From Pseudevernia furfuracea (Eukaryota; Ascomycota; Lecanoromycetes; Lecanorales; Parmeliaceae): 64,000 nucleotides of DNA. Made by a program: the position numbers and the translations under genes. Positions 21,583 to 33,119 of this stretch are shown in pieces. The notes below the pieces were generated by a model. The model was not told the origin of the DNA. It was given only the letters and a program-made list of their open reading frames with translations, and did not search any database. The first letter of the stretch is position 1, and each line of letters begins with the position of its first letter. The stretch is from contig JAIUPT010000041.1 of the NCBI GenBank assembly GCA_022315425.1, positions 1,178,001 through 1,242,000 on the forward strand. Direction: 5' to 3'.

Positions 21583-22605
21583 GTACATTGAGGCTCTTTT
21601 CGATGTTGTTTCCAGGGCTACAAGCCCCAATCGAGCTCACCAACAGATGACCACATGCACAGCACCGGCAATGTGGCGTTAGCACGAGACAGGCATCCTC
21701 ACTGCAACAGTTCATCCTCCTTTATCATCATTTTCACCAATCCTATCGAGATATCAGCATAGAGAAAGATCTCTCAGAAAGTATGGCCCTTGAGTCACCA
21801 AGCCAGACCTACTCAGCAGGCACTATCGAGGCAAATATGCAGCCTGTTCAACTTCAAGACCAGGCAATGACATGAAAAGATAATCCAACCTCTTGGTCTA
21901 TGGTCATGGCCTTCGGACGAGAGCTTCTACCTCATCTGGGATCTTGGCGGTGAAATGTGATACTACTTCAATTGGCTCCGGAAAAATGGTGTCGCATTGG
22001 CAAGCCTCATGGGCTGTTTCGCTCTTACGCTTGCTGTCCTACTCCCACTGTTACCTCTGCTGGCTATCTTGGTCTGTCGACTCAGGCATTAAACTCGGAG
22101 ATTATGGACCAAAGGACGGCCATGTACCACTTCTCTCTATTGCAACTCTTCGAAACGATGGTTGAACTTTGAGCCTGCGATTCTTAGCATGCATACATGC
22201 GTGTCTATGCCTGCCCTATGGAGACTCCGGTCAGTACTGGACGTCAAGCCGAACCCCCGAGATAACGCGGGGCCTACACTTTGCCAACTTGTGCTACGTC
22301 GCAACTTTCCTCCGGTAGACCGCAACCACGGTCTAGTAGTGTCGACCTCTTCGGGCCAAGCCTAAAATCCTCTCGCCTGCCTGGGTCTAACAGTCAGCAA
22401 CCTCAAGCATGAGTACAAGAGATTGGACGGCGACTTGAGCCATGTTATGGCTGGAGGGGTCAGGCTCTCGAATAATCATTCTTCCAACATCGGTGGCGGC
22501 CATGGGGTTTCGATTGGCTCGGGGCCTCGGGCCAGTTCAACAGCCATCCGTCGTGTCAAGCTACGGTCCTTCAGGAAGTTTACTAAGCACGACTCCGTTC
22601 TTCTA

Positions 22606-22859
22606 CTCGCCTCCAGGAACGCTGACCTCACCTGCCCTAAGGCAGTTCGCCAAAGGGATTTAGAGCGTGGCCGAGAGCACATCTGTGGAAGCGGAATATA
22701 TACATAAACAACCTTGACTCAAGAATCCCAGGCTCGCCTCCAGGAACGCTGAGCTCACCTGCCCTAAGGCAGTCCGCCAAAGGGATTTAGAGCGTGGCCG
22801 AGAGCACATCTGTGGAAGCGGAATATATACATAAACAACCTTAACTCAAGAATCCCAGG
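22606..22859 (+). repeat. 127-bp tandem duplication
   Basis: 22606-22732 and 22733-22859 differ at three positions; a third copy begins (CTCGCCT at 22860) and is cut off. Both copies contain GGAATATATACATAAACAAC. The near identity indicates a recent event inside decayed sequence. Confidence 0.95.
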
Positions 22860-24110
22860 CTCGCCTGTTCGTGGACTCGCGAGTACTCCAGCTCCGACGA
22901 TGACGTCCAGATCCCTGTCCGGACCAACATGGAGGGCTTCTTTCGCTCAAGTCGCAGCTCAAGTAAAACCTACTCTCGAATACGCTACGGAGCTAGGCTC
23001 AATTATCCCGCTATGAATGCTCCTCATCATAGCAGAAAGGCACCTTTAGGGCTTCCCCTCTTCGAAGGCTCTTTATGGCGTTCGCCCAGAATCCCTCCCC
23101 AGTTTACCCATCAATGGTAAACCCATCAATACTTCACAATGGCTATCACATCCGCAACTCACGCAGATATGTTCGATGCAATAAAGGACATGCAGATAGC
23201 AAGAATTGTCGAAGATCTCTCTGGCCCCTCTGGCAAGGACGTCAACACGTGGGGTGGAGTGGATCAGTTCATGCTGCAGTAACAGCAAAAGGATCGTTCT
23301 TCCAAACACCACAAGAAACTGCAGACAAATTGCTTCACAAGCTTCGGGAGTCTTACGCGAAGAACGAGGCCGGCAAGGGCAGTCTCCAGGAAGAGCGCAT
23401 ATCTCCAGAAAGCTATGAATTGCTGACAACCCGAAAGGCAAGGCTTGAGGTCAGTCTACACTCCAAACCCCACTTCCAATTTCTCCCCAGCTCCAATGAG
23501 ACCAGCAAAGTACTTACTCTCGAGGTGGTGCTCGTAGGGCCAGTGGGAAGAAGAGTCGTGGACAACTGCCCATGCCTGATGAGAGGGGGAAACATTACTT
23601 CATGGTAAGACACAACGCGCTTCCAGCCCGATGAACATGCCCATGATAGCACCTGCTCAGGCAGCCACTGTGAGCGGAAAGAGTTCCGGGTATTTGCAGG
23701 CGGAGATGGTTCTGATGACCATTACGCGGAATCGCCGGGTCATCATAGCGACACAGGCATTAGCGGGGGGCACCACAGCTGCATACAGAGAAGAGGGCAG
23801 TGGACATCTGCAAAGCTTGAATGGTTGAGCGGTTTGAGTACCTGGTACGAGTGGTTTGGAATTTGAAGGAATGGAGCGACGGTTGCTACGAGCAGTCAGC
23901 GGAGGATTAGAACTTGATCCGGAGATGGAGAATGGCAGACGCGGTTGACGTCATGGGTTGACTTTCAATTCGCAATACTGATTTTACTTGTCTGGATAAG
24001 CATAGTTGCTCACACCGTTCACCATTGCGCGTGTACAGTGAAAGCGAACTTGGCGGGCTAAGATTCAGCAAGGGTCGAGTGTGAAGTAGAGAATGAATAT
24101 GAAACCTCAA

Positions 24111-24659
24111 CTTTCCATGCAGATGAACCGTTCATTCAGAAGGAAACACAATCGTGGGCAACAAATTTGAAAGTCACACCAATAGTAGTTGTAGAGGACC
24201 ATTGCAAGATTACTCATCTAGAACGCTTGCCTCGAAAAATACAAGGGCTGCCAGACTCGGGCCTTTGACACGGTAATGTTGCCCAAATCATGATGTCAAG
24301 ACCGTTCCACTTTCAAGGCCTTGATCTTCACACGAGACTAGTCCCCGCATCTAGATCATGAAGTCGACGTTCGTACACAACGTTCTGTTGCATGGGAAAC
24401 TGCAGGTTCTTGATCTTCTGGAACCCCTCGCGAGCTGCTGAGTACAGGAATGGACTGAGACAGAATATTCTGGTCTTAGACCTCGGGGTTTAAGAGGGGG
24501 AAAGCACATCTCTTGGACTCATTAGCTAAATTCCAGAAGCGTCCATGCGCAACTTCGAAAGGAGCATTATGTGCACGAAACCCCAGAAGGTAACTTAGGT
24601 TTCCACTCTTTATGATGCTTGCTCTCGTACAGTCATGAGTCAATGTACGCAATCCTAGA
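24111..24659. other. Intergenic region, nothing recognised
   Basis: About 550 bp with no open frame of note. It probably holds the 3' region of the PGAP4-like gene. Confidence 0.5.
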
Positions 24660-25898
24660 TCATGTGTTCTCGTCGCCGTATTCTTCGAAGCTAAAGCTCC
24701 ATATCTTCTCTGCTACACTGCGGCCGTATTTCGCTGCTGATCCACGATCGTCGCCTTTTGAGCTTGAAGCTCCTACGTGTTGGAGTAGGCTTGGAATGGT
24801 CACCCATCTGACCAGACTTGCTTGATTGGCCCATGCCTCCACAATTTGATCAACGTACCCTTCTCTGACCTGAGATAATCGGGTAATCACTTTCGACGCC
24901 ATGTTGTGGGAGTAGACGAGCCCTTGAGCGCAGCATCCAAATTTGGGCATTTGATATACTCCTGGGCGCGGTGGCTGCATGGAGAATCGTCCGGCCATGA
25001 AGTAGAGTGAGATGCAGGCCGGAGCATAGACCAGGCAAGCGAATGCAATGACACTGTTTGTAATGGTCTTTTGAAATATGAACTGCCTTATAAGCAGCAG
25101 TGCCATCCCCGTCATCCCTGTGACGGCAAGTGACGCCGCAAAGTATCCTCGCCATTCCTCATTGTTCCACCCCAAGAACTCTTCGGTGTAAAACAGGCGT
25201 AGGTACAGCCAGTCCATCTCTTCAGCAGTTGAGTGTTGCTCATCAGCCTTTTGAAGTGCCTCGATGGCTCGTGGAAACCACCCGTCCACCGCTAGTGTGT
25301 CATCTTCAATCATAGTGATCCAATGTGTTCCAGCGTCGACGCATCTTTGAAGAACGTATGTGTAGTCAAAGACTGCTTTCTTCCTGTAATCACTGTTCGT
25401 CTCCCAGTCCCTCAAGTTCTGACGCCGTCCCTCGTTGACATCGTAGAGCAAGGTTTTATCGGCGACGTTGGTGAGCCATGGCTCGCCATAGATAGGGTGT
25501 GTTCGAGGATCCGTGTGTGCGATGAGGACAACTAAGAAGATCTGCTCTCTCTCGCTTGGTTCAAGACCTTCAATCAATGAGCCGATCGTTCTCCGGACGT
25601 ATTGATCTTGCTCTCGCGCAACAGTCGCTATACCGATGCACATCTTGGGATCTTGTGGTGGGGTTTGAACATAGGTCGTGAGATTGGCGTTACGGATGAA
25701 GATGTCGGCGTCATTCTGGCGCTCAGCAGAGTATCTTGGCTCATAGCCTCGAACAGGATCGAAGAAGGCCGAGGTGGGATCTCGAAAGTAGGCCTGGCTG
25801 CAGTAGCGCAGCAATGCAAGGTAGACGAAGAAGAAAGCGAGAAAAGCGGAGGTCCCTGGCCTATTCCCGAGCCAGCGTAGCACTCCACCGGGCCTCAT
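24660..25898 (-). CDS. PGAP4-like (TMEM246) GPI-GalNAc glycosyltransferase family protein
   Basis: A single exon encodes 412 residues, starting at the ATG at 25898 (upstream in-frame codons are GTG only). An N-terminal membrane helix (TSAFLAFFFVYLALLRYC) is followed by a GT-A-like domain: CIGIATVAREQDQYVRRTIGSL, LYDVNEGRRQNLRDWETNSDYRKKAVFDY and the metal-binding ITMIEDDTLAVDGWF at about 215-230. Two further hydrophobic helices (AASLAVTGMTGMALLLI, SVIAFACLVYAPACISLYF) interrupt the catalytic domain, which is the distinctive PGAP4 architecture. CCAQGLVYSH and a C-terminal VGASSSKGD follow. Animal PGAP4 adds GalNAc to the first mannose of GPI anchors in the Golgi; the fungal sugar donor is not known. 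It is divergent from the aquaporin gene. Confidence 0.88.
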   Translation of the reverse strand: MRPGGVLRWLGNRPGTSAFLAFFFVYLALLRYCSQAYFRDPTSAFFDPVRGYEPRYSAERQNDADIFIRNANLTTYVQTPPQDPKMCIGIATVAREQDQYVRRTIGSLIEGLEPSEREQIFLVVLIAHTDPRTHPIYGEPWLTNVADKTLLYDVNEGRRQNLRDWETNSDYRKKAVFDYTYVLQRCVDAGTHWITMIEDDTLAVDGWFPRAIEALQKADEQHSTAEEMDWLYLRLFYTEEFLGWNNEEWRGYFAASLAVTGMTGMALLLIRQFIFQKTITNSVIAFACLVYAPACISLYFMAGRFSMQPPRPGVYQMPKFGCCAQGLVYSHNMASKVITRLSQVREGYVDQIVEAWANQASLVRWVTIPSLLQHVGASSSKGDDRGSAAKYGRSVAEKIWSFSFEEYGDENT

Positions 25899-26236
25899 AG
25901 CATGCACCCACTTGAATATGGGCTGTATCTACAGTATGTGCAATAGCGAAAGGTTTGTGGACGGGGTACGCAACGGTCATTGGCTGGTGGCACGCGAAAA
26001 CAACCGTTGGGACCGTTGCGATCCCCGGGTGAGTGGAGTGAAATGTGCAAACATTCTGATTGGTCAATCTTTTGTTGATAGGTACCGTAGATAACGGTGC
26101 TAGACTGCTGACTGATGCTGACTTATGCTCGGTATTCTATATCTGTGATTTGATCCGCATCTATATAGTATAATCCATAGTCTGAAAGTCCCCATGGCCC
26201 CGAGCGACGTCTTCTGTAGAATTCATAAGAGTAACT
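25899..26236. promoter_or_regulatory. Divergent promoter, PGAP4-like / aquaporin
   Basis: 338 bp separate two opposed starts. A TATA-like string TATATAGTATAA at about 26163-26174 lies about 65 bp before the aquaporin ATG. Confidence 0.45.
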
Positions 26237-27475
26237 ATGGACGAGAGAGTACCTGAGAACTCTGTAGAGTCGCAGGTGCTTCACGAGAGTCTAGCGCCAG
26301 GGAAGCTCGCAAACTTCCCCGGCTCTCTAGTGGCCAACCATCTTGGAGGTAGTCTGAAAACTACATTTTATCCACAAAACAAAGGAAGGCTAGCCAACTG
26401 GGTCCTCTACTTTAGGGAAGGTTGGGACGATCGTGCGATCTGGAGAAGCGCTGTAAGTAATTGACCTGGAAGACATATGGACCCTGCTATAACTTCGCCA
26501 CAAGTTCGTAGAGGCGTTCGCCTCCTTCCTTCTTTGCTATCTGAGCGGCATGATTGACACAACTATCACGAACTTTGGGACTTCGCAGGCTCCTGCATAC
26601 GCTGGGGTCGTTAATATCTTCCTCCTGACTTTGTTTATCATGGCAATTGCGCCTGGCTCTGGAGGTCAGTTGGAGCAGTCTGGGTTCAAAAAGCCTGGGA
26701 CTAATTGAGATCAAAGGCCACATCAATCCCCTCATCACATTCTCAACAATGATCGTGGGTTTGACCGGCTTCTCACGAGGTATTCCCGCTATTTCGCACC
26801 AGTCATAGCATGGGACGCTCACCGATATTATCAGCCATACTGTACATGAGTGGTCAACTTCTGGGTGCCGGACTGGCTGGTGGTGTCCTTCGTGGTGCGT
26901 TTGGCGCAGACCGCTCAATCGAGTCAGTAATGTCCCCACTCTCGGCGTCTCAGTTCTGACGTTGGCTGCAGATTTAGAGGCGGTGGTTGCTTTCGAAACC
27001 CTGAAACCGTTACTGTAGAACAGGCACTATTAATTGAGACGGTTTCCTCTTTTGCTTTGCTGTGAGTTTGCTGCCAATAACGAGGGCGGAATTTCTACTG
27101 AAACTGTTGGCGCGAAGTGTTCTTGCTTTTGGAGTAGCCCTCGATCCTCGCCAGCGAGAGCTATTTGGACCCCTGGGCGGACCCTTGGCAGTAGGGTGTT
27201 CCCTCGGACTCGTGAGCTTTGCGACGGCTGGATTGGTGCCAGGGTATACCGGAGCATCGATGAATCCCACAAGGTGTTTTGCTTTTGCCATAACGAGACA
27301 CGACTTTACAGGTATGGGTTGGAAGAGATTGCGCTCCGAGAATGAGCTGACCGCAAGTGGGTGAATAGACCAATGGATATGGTGGGTCGGCCCTTTCTGT
27401 GGATCATGGCTTTTAGCCATTACCTATTTCGTAGCTCCTCCCTACCACAGCAATACAATGCCGCCAGGACATTGA
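26237..27475 (+). CDS. Aquaporin / MIP-family channel with atypical NPA boxes
   Basis: Seven exons (26237-26452, 26505-26664, 26717-26779, 26835-26922, 26972-27061, 27118-27311, 27369-27475) with six introns of 49-57 bp encode 305 residues in one continuous frame. The N-terminal cytosolic tail has about 70 residues. Helices follow: FVEAFASFLLCYLSG, GVVNIFLLTLFIMAI, then the first half-helix GGHINPLITFST, AILYMSGQLLGAGLAGGVL, EQALLIETVSSFALLVLAFGV, LGLVSFATAGLVPGYTGASMNPTRCFAFA and WIWWVGPFCGSWLLAITYF. The two NPA boxes read NPL and NPT. Arg after the second box, typical of the selectivity filter, is present (NPTRC). Substrate (water, glycerol or other) cannot be told. Unspliced frames would wrongly suggest a broken gene. 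Confidence 0.9.
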
Positions 27476-28122
27476 GAAATCGTGGCTTCTACTCTCGCAA
27501 TGACTTGGGTGAAGCGAGATTGAACAGCGACAGTCCGAGGAGTACGAAGCTTTAAAATGCCGACAAGAAGAATATGGAAGAGGAGGGCACCGAGTTGGTT
27601 GAGACTTCTTTTTTCATGATGCTGTGATTGAATTGTGATTGTGATTGTGATTGTGATTGTGAAGAGCGCACACATACACATATATATTATTGTGGAAAGA
27701 GGGGAGCAGAGATGATTATTGGCTTCGAAAAGGGGAAGGGGTCGAGACTCGAGAGGGGTCAAGGGTCCAAAGCTTGGGGGCTAGGGCTTGGCGGGGTCAA
27801 AGACTCAAATGTGAAAAGATGTGCCAACTGCCAACCGATTTAAATCGTGCACATATTACTCTATTTATTATTGCCAACTTTCACCGCTCATCAATTTCCA
27901 CAACATAAATAAATTCCTCTCAACAGCTCACCACTTCCTCTCTTCTACTCCCTTACACTCTACACAATCCTATCACTTCCAAAGATATCAATTGACCTCA
28001 CACAAGCTCCAAAATTGCCGGTAAGAAAGAAGACTCCCCCCCACCAGATCCCTCCCGTAGCTAAACAAATAACAGCACACGCAAAAAGAACCACCTCGTT
28101 TTCACCGATTACCGCCGCTATC
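27476..28122. other. Intergenic region with TTGTGA microsatellite
   Basis: A hexamer TTGTGA repeats about five times at 27632-27662. From about 27890 to 28120 the plus strand is pyrimidine-rich (C/T/A), as expected for a promoter or 5' UTR of the HAD gene. Confidence 0.6.
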
Positions 28123-28918
28123 ATGCCTAAGGTTCTACAGATTCTCATCTTCCTCCCTTCTTGAACCTCAACTAACCAATGTACCATTCCAGATCACCGA
28201 AATTCTCTTCGACTGTGACAACACCCTTGTCCTCTCGGAAGAACTCGCCTTCGAAGCCTGTGCTGACCTCGCCAACGAGATCCTCGCCAAATACAACATC
28301 CCAGACCGCTACACCGGTCCCGAACTCCTCAATGAATTCGTCGGCCAGAATTTCCGCGGCATGGTCGTGAACCTACAGAAAAAGTTCGGCTTCGAAATCC
28401 CTGGCCCTGAAATGGAGAAATACGTGTCCATGGAAGAAGACAGAGTGATCGCCAAGTTGAAGAGAGATGCCAAGCCCTGTGTGGGGTGCAGTGAGGAGCT
28501 CGTAAAGCTGTACAAAGCTAAGAAGTATGGCATGGCTGTGGTCAGCTCGAGTGCTCTGCGTCGTGTCCAAGCCAGTATCGAGAAAGTCGACCAGGCCCAG
28601 TACTTCCCTAAAGACCACATCTTCAGCGCTGCCACCTCTCTGCCAAAGCCAACAAGCAAACCTGACCCAGCAATCTACCTCCACGCTTGCAAGGTCATCG
28701 GCAAGGAGCCCGGAGAGTGTGTGGCCGTGGAGGACAGCAAGAGCGGGACCTTGAGTGCCGTCCGTGCGGGGATCCCAGTCATTGGCTACGTGGGCAGCTA
28801 CGACGGCAGCGAGAAGCAGAAGGAAATGACCGAGACCCTCAAGGGGTTGGGCGTCGGGGTTGTGATGCAGAATTGGAATGAGTTCCCACAGTGCCTCGAG
28901 GCGATCGAGAAGCAATGA
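28123..28918 (+). CDS. HAD-superfamily sugar-phosphate-type phosphatase
   Basis: Exon 1 holds only ATG CCT AAG (28123-28131); a 61-bp intron leads to exon 2 (28193-28918), giving 244 residues. The protein starts MPKITEILFDCDNTLVLSEE, with the nucleophile motif DxDxT (DCDNT; Asp10 predicted nucleophile, Asp12 acid/base). An alpha-helical cap follows (about 20-95), then motif II VVSSSALRRVQ (Ser), motif III lysine in KPTSKPDPAIYLHA and motif IV VAVEDSKSGTLSAVRAGI. All four HAD motifs are intact. It resembles beta-phosphoglucomutase or 2-deoxyglucose-6-phosphatase-type enzymes; the substrate is unknown. The donor GTTCTA is weaker than usual, but only this start gives the hydrophobic strand before DCDNT. 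Confidence 0.88.
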
Positions 28919-31141
28919 GGCGCTTCCTCTCAAGACAACGACTCTGAATCAGGGATAGAGAAAGGTTCGGAGCTGTTGCATGTTGATGATGAGCATTCAA
29001 TATTGCTAAGCTTAGACTGATGGCGAGAAGCGACCTAGACTATGATAGACAAAAGACTTCCGACTTTGCAACGGAATATGCCAATGTCCTTGCCCAGATG
29101 CTAGATCCATGAGCTCTCTAACGCGGTCACCCTACAGCCTTGTAGGTTTTTACCACCAACAGCCATCTTTCATCCGGCACTTCACCATCCAGCCACGCCA
29201 GACCCCAGCCTTCCCGCCTCGGCTCTTCATTTGCACTTTCCCAGAGCCAATATATTCTTTTTCGCGTCCTACCGCCTCCTCAGCCCCCTTTCTTTCATCA
29301 CATCATCCATCTCATCCACCACGACCAAAAGGGTCCGGCGGCATCCGCAGTGGCGAGTTCAGAATCACAGACTCGAGATATAGTACGGACGCCCAGACAC
29401 GGGGCCCAGCGTCGACTGCAATGCTTCGGAAAACCTGCGCCCCTCAGATAAAGCTTGCAAGAGCTGACAGGTTGCAGGGCAGAGGAACGTCTGCGGCGAA
29501 ATATAGGGAAACTTCATGCAGGCCGGCTCTCACTACGAAAAATGAGTTGTTCGATCCTTCTCTTGCGGCAACATGGTTGGCTTACCATTATCGGCCTCCC
29601 GAACGGTGAAGCTACCTATTCTAGACATGTCTATTAACGCCCATCTCGCCTGTGTTTCCTTGCACTGTGAGTCTGAGGTGGACGAATTCCTATGCCGAGT
29701 GATTGCGCCGACCATGCTTTTTATCTCCAATCCAGAATGGAATGGCTACCAGTCACTGAGAAATTATCACAGCTGCCATAGCTCATGACCGAATTTTCCC
29801 GCGACTGAGTGGCGTAGCCAAGGCTGTCGCAGCAGCTCTAATGTCCGAGACCTGCCTAACGGGCTGTCTGGAGCAGGTTGGAACCACCTGATACCCACTC
29901 AAGATCTAGCAACGGCAATGCAAATGCAGCCTGACTGGACGCATTATTCTTGAATAATAACATCGAAGCCAAGCCACGGCCACGCATCGTCATCTTCAGG
30001 ATCGCCTCTGGGGACTTTGCGACTTTGCAACTTTGGAGCGTACGGACGGTCAACGGCGGCCACACAGCACTCCTGCGGGGCGTATTTTCCGAAACAAATC
30101 CGCTCTCGCAAAAGCACTTACGTGAGCGATTTCCCACCTACAAACCGAGACTGCACGAACCGAGACTGCGCAATTGATGGTTGAAAGCAATCGTTTCCGG
30201 CAAGGATCGCGCCCCTCCTGGCACACTCGAGGCGGGGCCGGTGCCTCCGGTACATACCATTGCCCAATCTTGCTTCGAATCCTTGACAACTGTGAGCAGG
30301 CAGAAGGGCGAGAAGAACGGTCTGCGATGTCAAGAATCTAGCATTGGAGAGTAAGTGGACAAGGTAGTGTTGGGACAAAAGGAGTCTCAGCCCTAGGTCC
30401 TTACAGTGGAGGGGCTCTAGAAGGCACTTCAGAGTGTGAAAGTTGCGCTACAAGCCCCACACCTTATTAGACGGGCATCTAAGTAAGTAGGTGAAGCAGT
30501 AACAAGTTATCTTTGAGCGTATATATCGATCGTACTTATGGAATAGAGGCTCTGAACGGCTCCCAACCGCAAGAGTTCACCACTTCCCTGCTTTATGCTC
30601 CTAGACATGGCTGCAATGCCTACGTAAAGAGAAGGTGAAGTCCCAGTCGATGTACCTCTAGACTCTCGCCAGTATAAAACAGAAGTCCACTTCCTCCATG
30701 GCGCCTCGCCCCACTCAGAGTACGACCCTCTTCACGAAAAACGATTGGGCAACCGTTCAGTCTCCACTGTGGTGGATGCATGTAATAAAATTGCTCTGTT
30801 CTTCAAAGCACACATCCTCGTACTAAATTGAGTATGGTCCCGACCCGTCTCCAATGGATCGCTTCCCAGGCTGTAGAACCCAATGTCTCCACGCGTCAAC
30901 ACACTCCTAGAATCCAACCAGAGGTGAATTGCGCCGCACCCTGTACTTTTGCGAAGGTCTGCCATCCATATGTAGGTCCGCCCCCCTGGTATCATGCTCG
31001 TTTGCTCGTGGAAACAAATGGAAGGAGAGTGTAGATACTGGCCCCTTTTAGCTACTCGTCAACTTCGAACATGTCTATTGTGACGATAATGGAGTACTTA
31101 CTTGTACTTGTATCAATGCTCGGTTAAACACGATTGGTTTT
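28919..31141. other. Gene-poor 2.2-kb stretch
   Basis: A plus-strand frame at 29109-29609 (Pro/Ser/Arg-rich, 166 codons) is the longest and lacks any motif or splice support. Nothing else of note was seen on either strand. Confidence 0.5.
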
Positions 31142-32053
31142 CTAGTAAATCTCGTTAGCTAAGGAGTTGAATACCGCACAGCCAAAGCGCCTACCGATGA
31201 TTGATGCAGTACCAAGCAATCGTTCAAAAGGAAAATCCAGTCTCGAACGTGCCATGTCCGGAAGCCGGTAATCCTCCCATTCTCCAATGACATTGAAGCC
31301 CAATGTCCTGCTTGTCCGCTCGTCAAGGACGTTCATCAGCCACCGGAACATCCACCCGTGATGATCGGTCCAGCCTTTCCCGGCGTCATATAAGTCTTGA
31401 GGCATGATGCCGCACGTGACATTTTCATAGGCGTGCTAAGCCACGGTAAGTAACTTTATCAAGGACTCTGTATCATTGTCGAGACTCACGCAGAGCTCGT
31501 GGAACGCGGTCACAAACATATCCTTCCTCGGGTCGGCGGAAATGTTCAATGTCATGTCTCTGTTGAGGCGGATGTGGCAGATGTTGTCGGTTGGATCCAT
31601 ACATGTATCGCCAGAAAGGCCGGCGAATTCCGGATTAGCAGTCTTGAGAGACTGCATCGTGTACGGGTCTTGCCAGGAGAATTGGATCAGACCCCGTAAC
31701 CAGCCGCCAAAGAACGCAACATCGATATCAGGAAGAGACTTTATAATCGTCTCCGGGCCCCAGTCAGGAGCCCATCTGGCTTTGTCGAGTCGACAGAGAG
31801 CTTGACTGACTTCCCGACTCGGCCATTGGTCGCTGAGAAAGTCGGTCAATTGCTTAGTGGATCTGGCCTTTGACATGTAGGGTGTTAGGTTAGGACCGAA
31901 TTCTGTGTAGGCAGAGATATCAAACAATGTGCAATTCTCGTATGGAGTGCCGCTCCAGGAGTTGACAGGCAGGTAGCTTTGATAGAACAGGTCGATTCTG
32001 TCTTTGTGGCTCAATTCCGTAGGCAGACCTTCATGACTCCAGTCCGTAGGCAT
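31142..32053 (-). CDS. SprT-like putative metallopeptidase, HELCH zinc motif
   Basis: Two exons (32053-31490 and 31435-31142, intron 54 bp) encode 285 residues; the start is the first true ATG (MPTDWSHEGLPTEL). The core reads WAPDWGPETIIKSLPDIDVAFFGGWLRGLIQFSW, CHIRLNRDMTLNI and FVTAFHELCHAYENVTCG. The intron lies inside the metal motif, between Cys and His of HELCHAY, and splicing restores a complete HExxH with its following aromatic pair. The C-terminal part contains WTDHHGWMFRWLMNVLDERT, whose His residues could supply the third ligand. SprT-like domains occur in DNA-protein crosslink proteases (Spartan/Wss1) and in many fungal proteins without known role. No DNA-binding or ubiquitin motif is visible. 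A paralogue follows immediately upstream on the same strand. Confidence 0.75.
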
Positions 32054-32348
32054 TGTCAAGATGTAAATTCAAATGATGCAGAGGAGGTACAGATGCTCTG
32101 ATCTGAATGGTGGTGATTTGTGAAAATAAGGACTCATGGAGAGCTTGTGTTCACAACCCGAAGTAGAGACCGGTACTATCGCCAGATACACGCTAAAATC
32201 GGCATTTAACCCAACTGACGAAATTGACTTCTTGAGCAAAAGCCATACAGAAGTAGGACACCATGCAAGCTTTGTTCAATCGCAAGTCTTACATCAACAC
32301 CGGGGGTCTGCATATTCTACAACCACTGCCTGTATCCATCTTCTCTAA

Positions 32349-33119
32349 TCAACGATGACCCCTGACACGGTAGCGAGGCCAGGACTCGCCTTCCGCAATT
32401 GCCTCGAGTCCGAGTAAATACTTTGCTCGTTCATCCACAGCATGAATCCTCGTCCCGAAATCCGCGTCGTGACCATCACCGCTTGGGTTCAAATCATCAG
32501 CGCGGACTCGCACAATTTCGAAGGCGTGCTATCTGATGTTAGTCAACACAACCACAAAAAGAAACTGTTTTCTTGTTCGAACTCTCAGTTGATGGATGGT
32601 ACTTACACACATCTCATGCAGCACCGTACTGAACATGTGGCTGAAAGGACTTGGACCTAAGAGGATAGCTTCAGCGTTTAAGTAGATGAGAGCGTGTCCA
32701 GGACGTGAAGAGTCGGTGGTGCGGCCTTGGGATTCCCCTTCGTCAGCGAAGCATTCCATACCTTCCCAAGAGACGCAAACATAGCCTCGAAGTGCACCTC
32801 CAAAGAAAACAAGGTCCAGATCTAAGAAAGCTTTGATGACCAGATCTGGACCCCACGGATATCGAGCACTATCGTCAACAGCGTCAGAGAGGCGGCGGAT
32901 GGCTTCTCGTTCATAGGATGGGAGACGTCGTCTTGGATCGTTGTGATCGACAATTTCCAATGTCGCCTGCCTTTGACTTGCGAATGGACCGTCATTACGA
33001 CTGGGGTGTTGGCGGATAATATCGAGATCTCTTTGTCGACAAGGATATGGTGTCCCCCAACAAGCATCGACGCCGTAGAAAGCTTTCTCAAGCAGGCGCT
33101 GGCGAGACATGGTCGGCAT
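32349..33119 (-). CDS. SprT-like putative metallopeptidase, HEMCH zinc motif
   Basis: Two exons (33119-32607 and 32528-32349, intron 78 bp starting GTAAGT) encode 230 residues from MPTMSRQRLLEKAF. The core YPWGPDLVIKAFLDLDLVFF, GALRGYVCVSWEGM, ALIYLNAEAILL and FSTVLHEMCHAFEIV aligns with the downstream gene, including intron position inside HExxH. After the motif comes GDGHDADFGTRIHAVDERA, which offers conserved His residues as further zinc ligands, as in SprT proteins (GHG-type motif). The metal site looks intact. Spacing to the paralogue is 295 bp, same direction, so a local tandem duplication is likely, followed by strong divergence at both ends. Role unknown. Confidence 0.75.

Larger units (their letters stand above)
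20890..24110. pseudogene. Cluster of broken, unrecognised coding remnants with internal duplications
   Basis: Plus-strand frames with coding character are broken by many stops and frame changes. About 20985-21080 (FNLPRAFENQLFKANAKYI) and 21360-21490 (FNLPHAFENQLFRANAPYI, ITFVCTNASHERFQDHVC) are two diverged copies of one segment. About 21990-22090 encodes one strong hydrophobic stretch (ALTLAVLLPLLPLLAILVC). About 23130-23280 reads ATHADMFDAIKDMQIARIVE then GPSGKDVNTWGGVDQFMLQ. No family was recognised. Base composition is ordinary, not AT-rich. The parts may come from one or several former genes. Confidence 0.45.

Noticed and set aside
26237..27475. Aquaporin locus as a pseudogene
   Set aside because: The short ORFs first look broken, but seven exons with consensus splice sites join without a stop.
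29109..29609. 166-codon plus ORF
   Set aside because: It has low-complexity composition and lacks a motif, homology recall or splice support.
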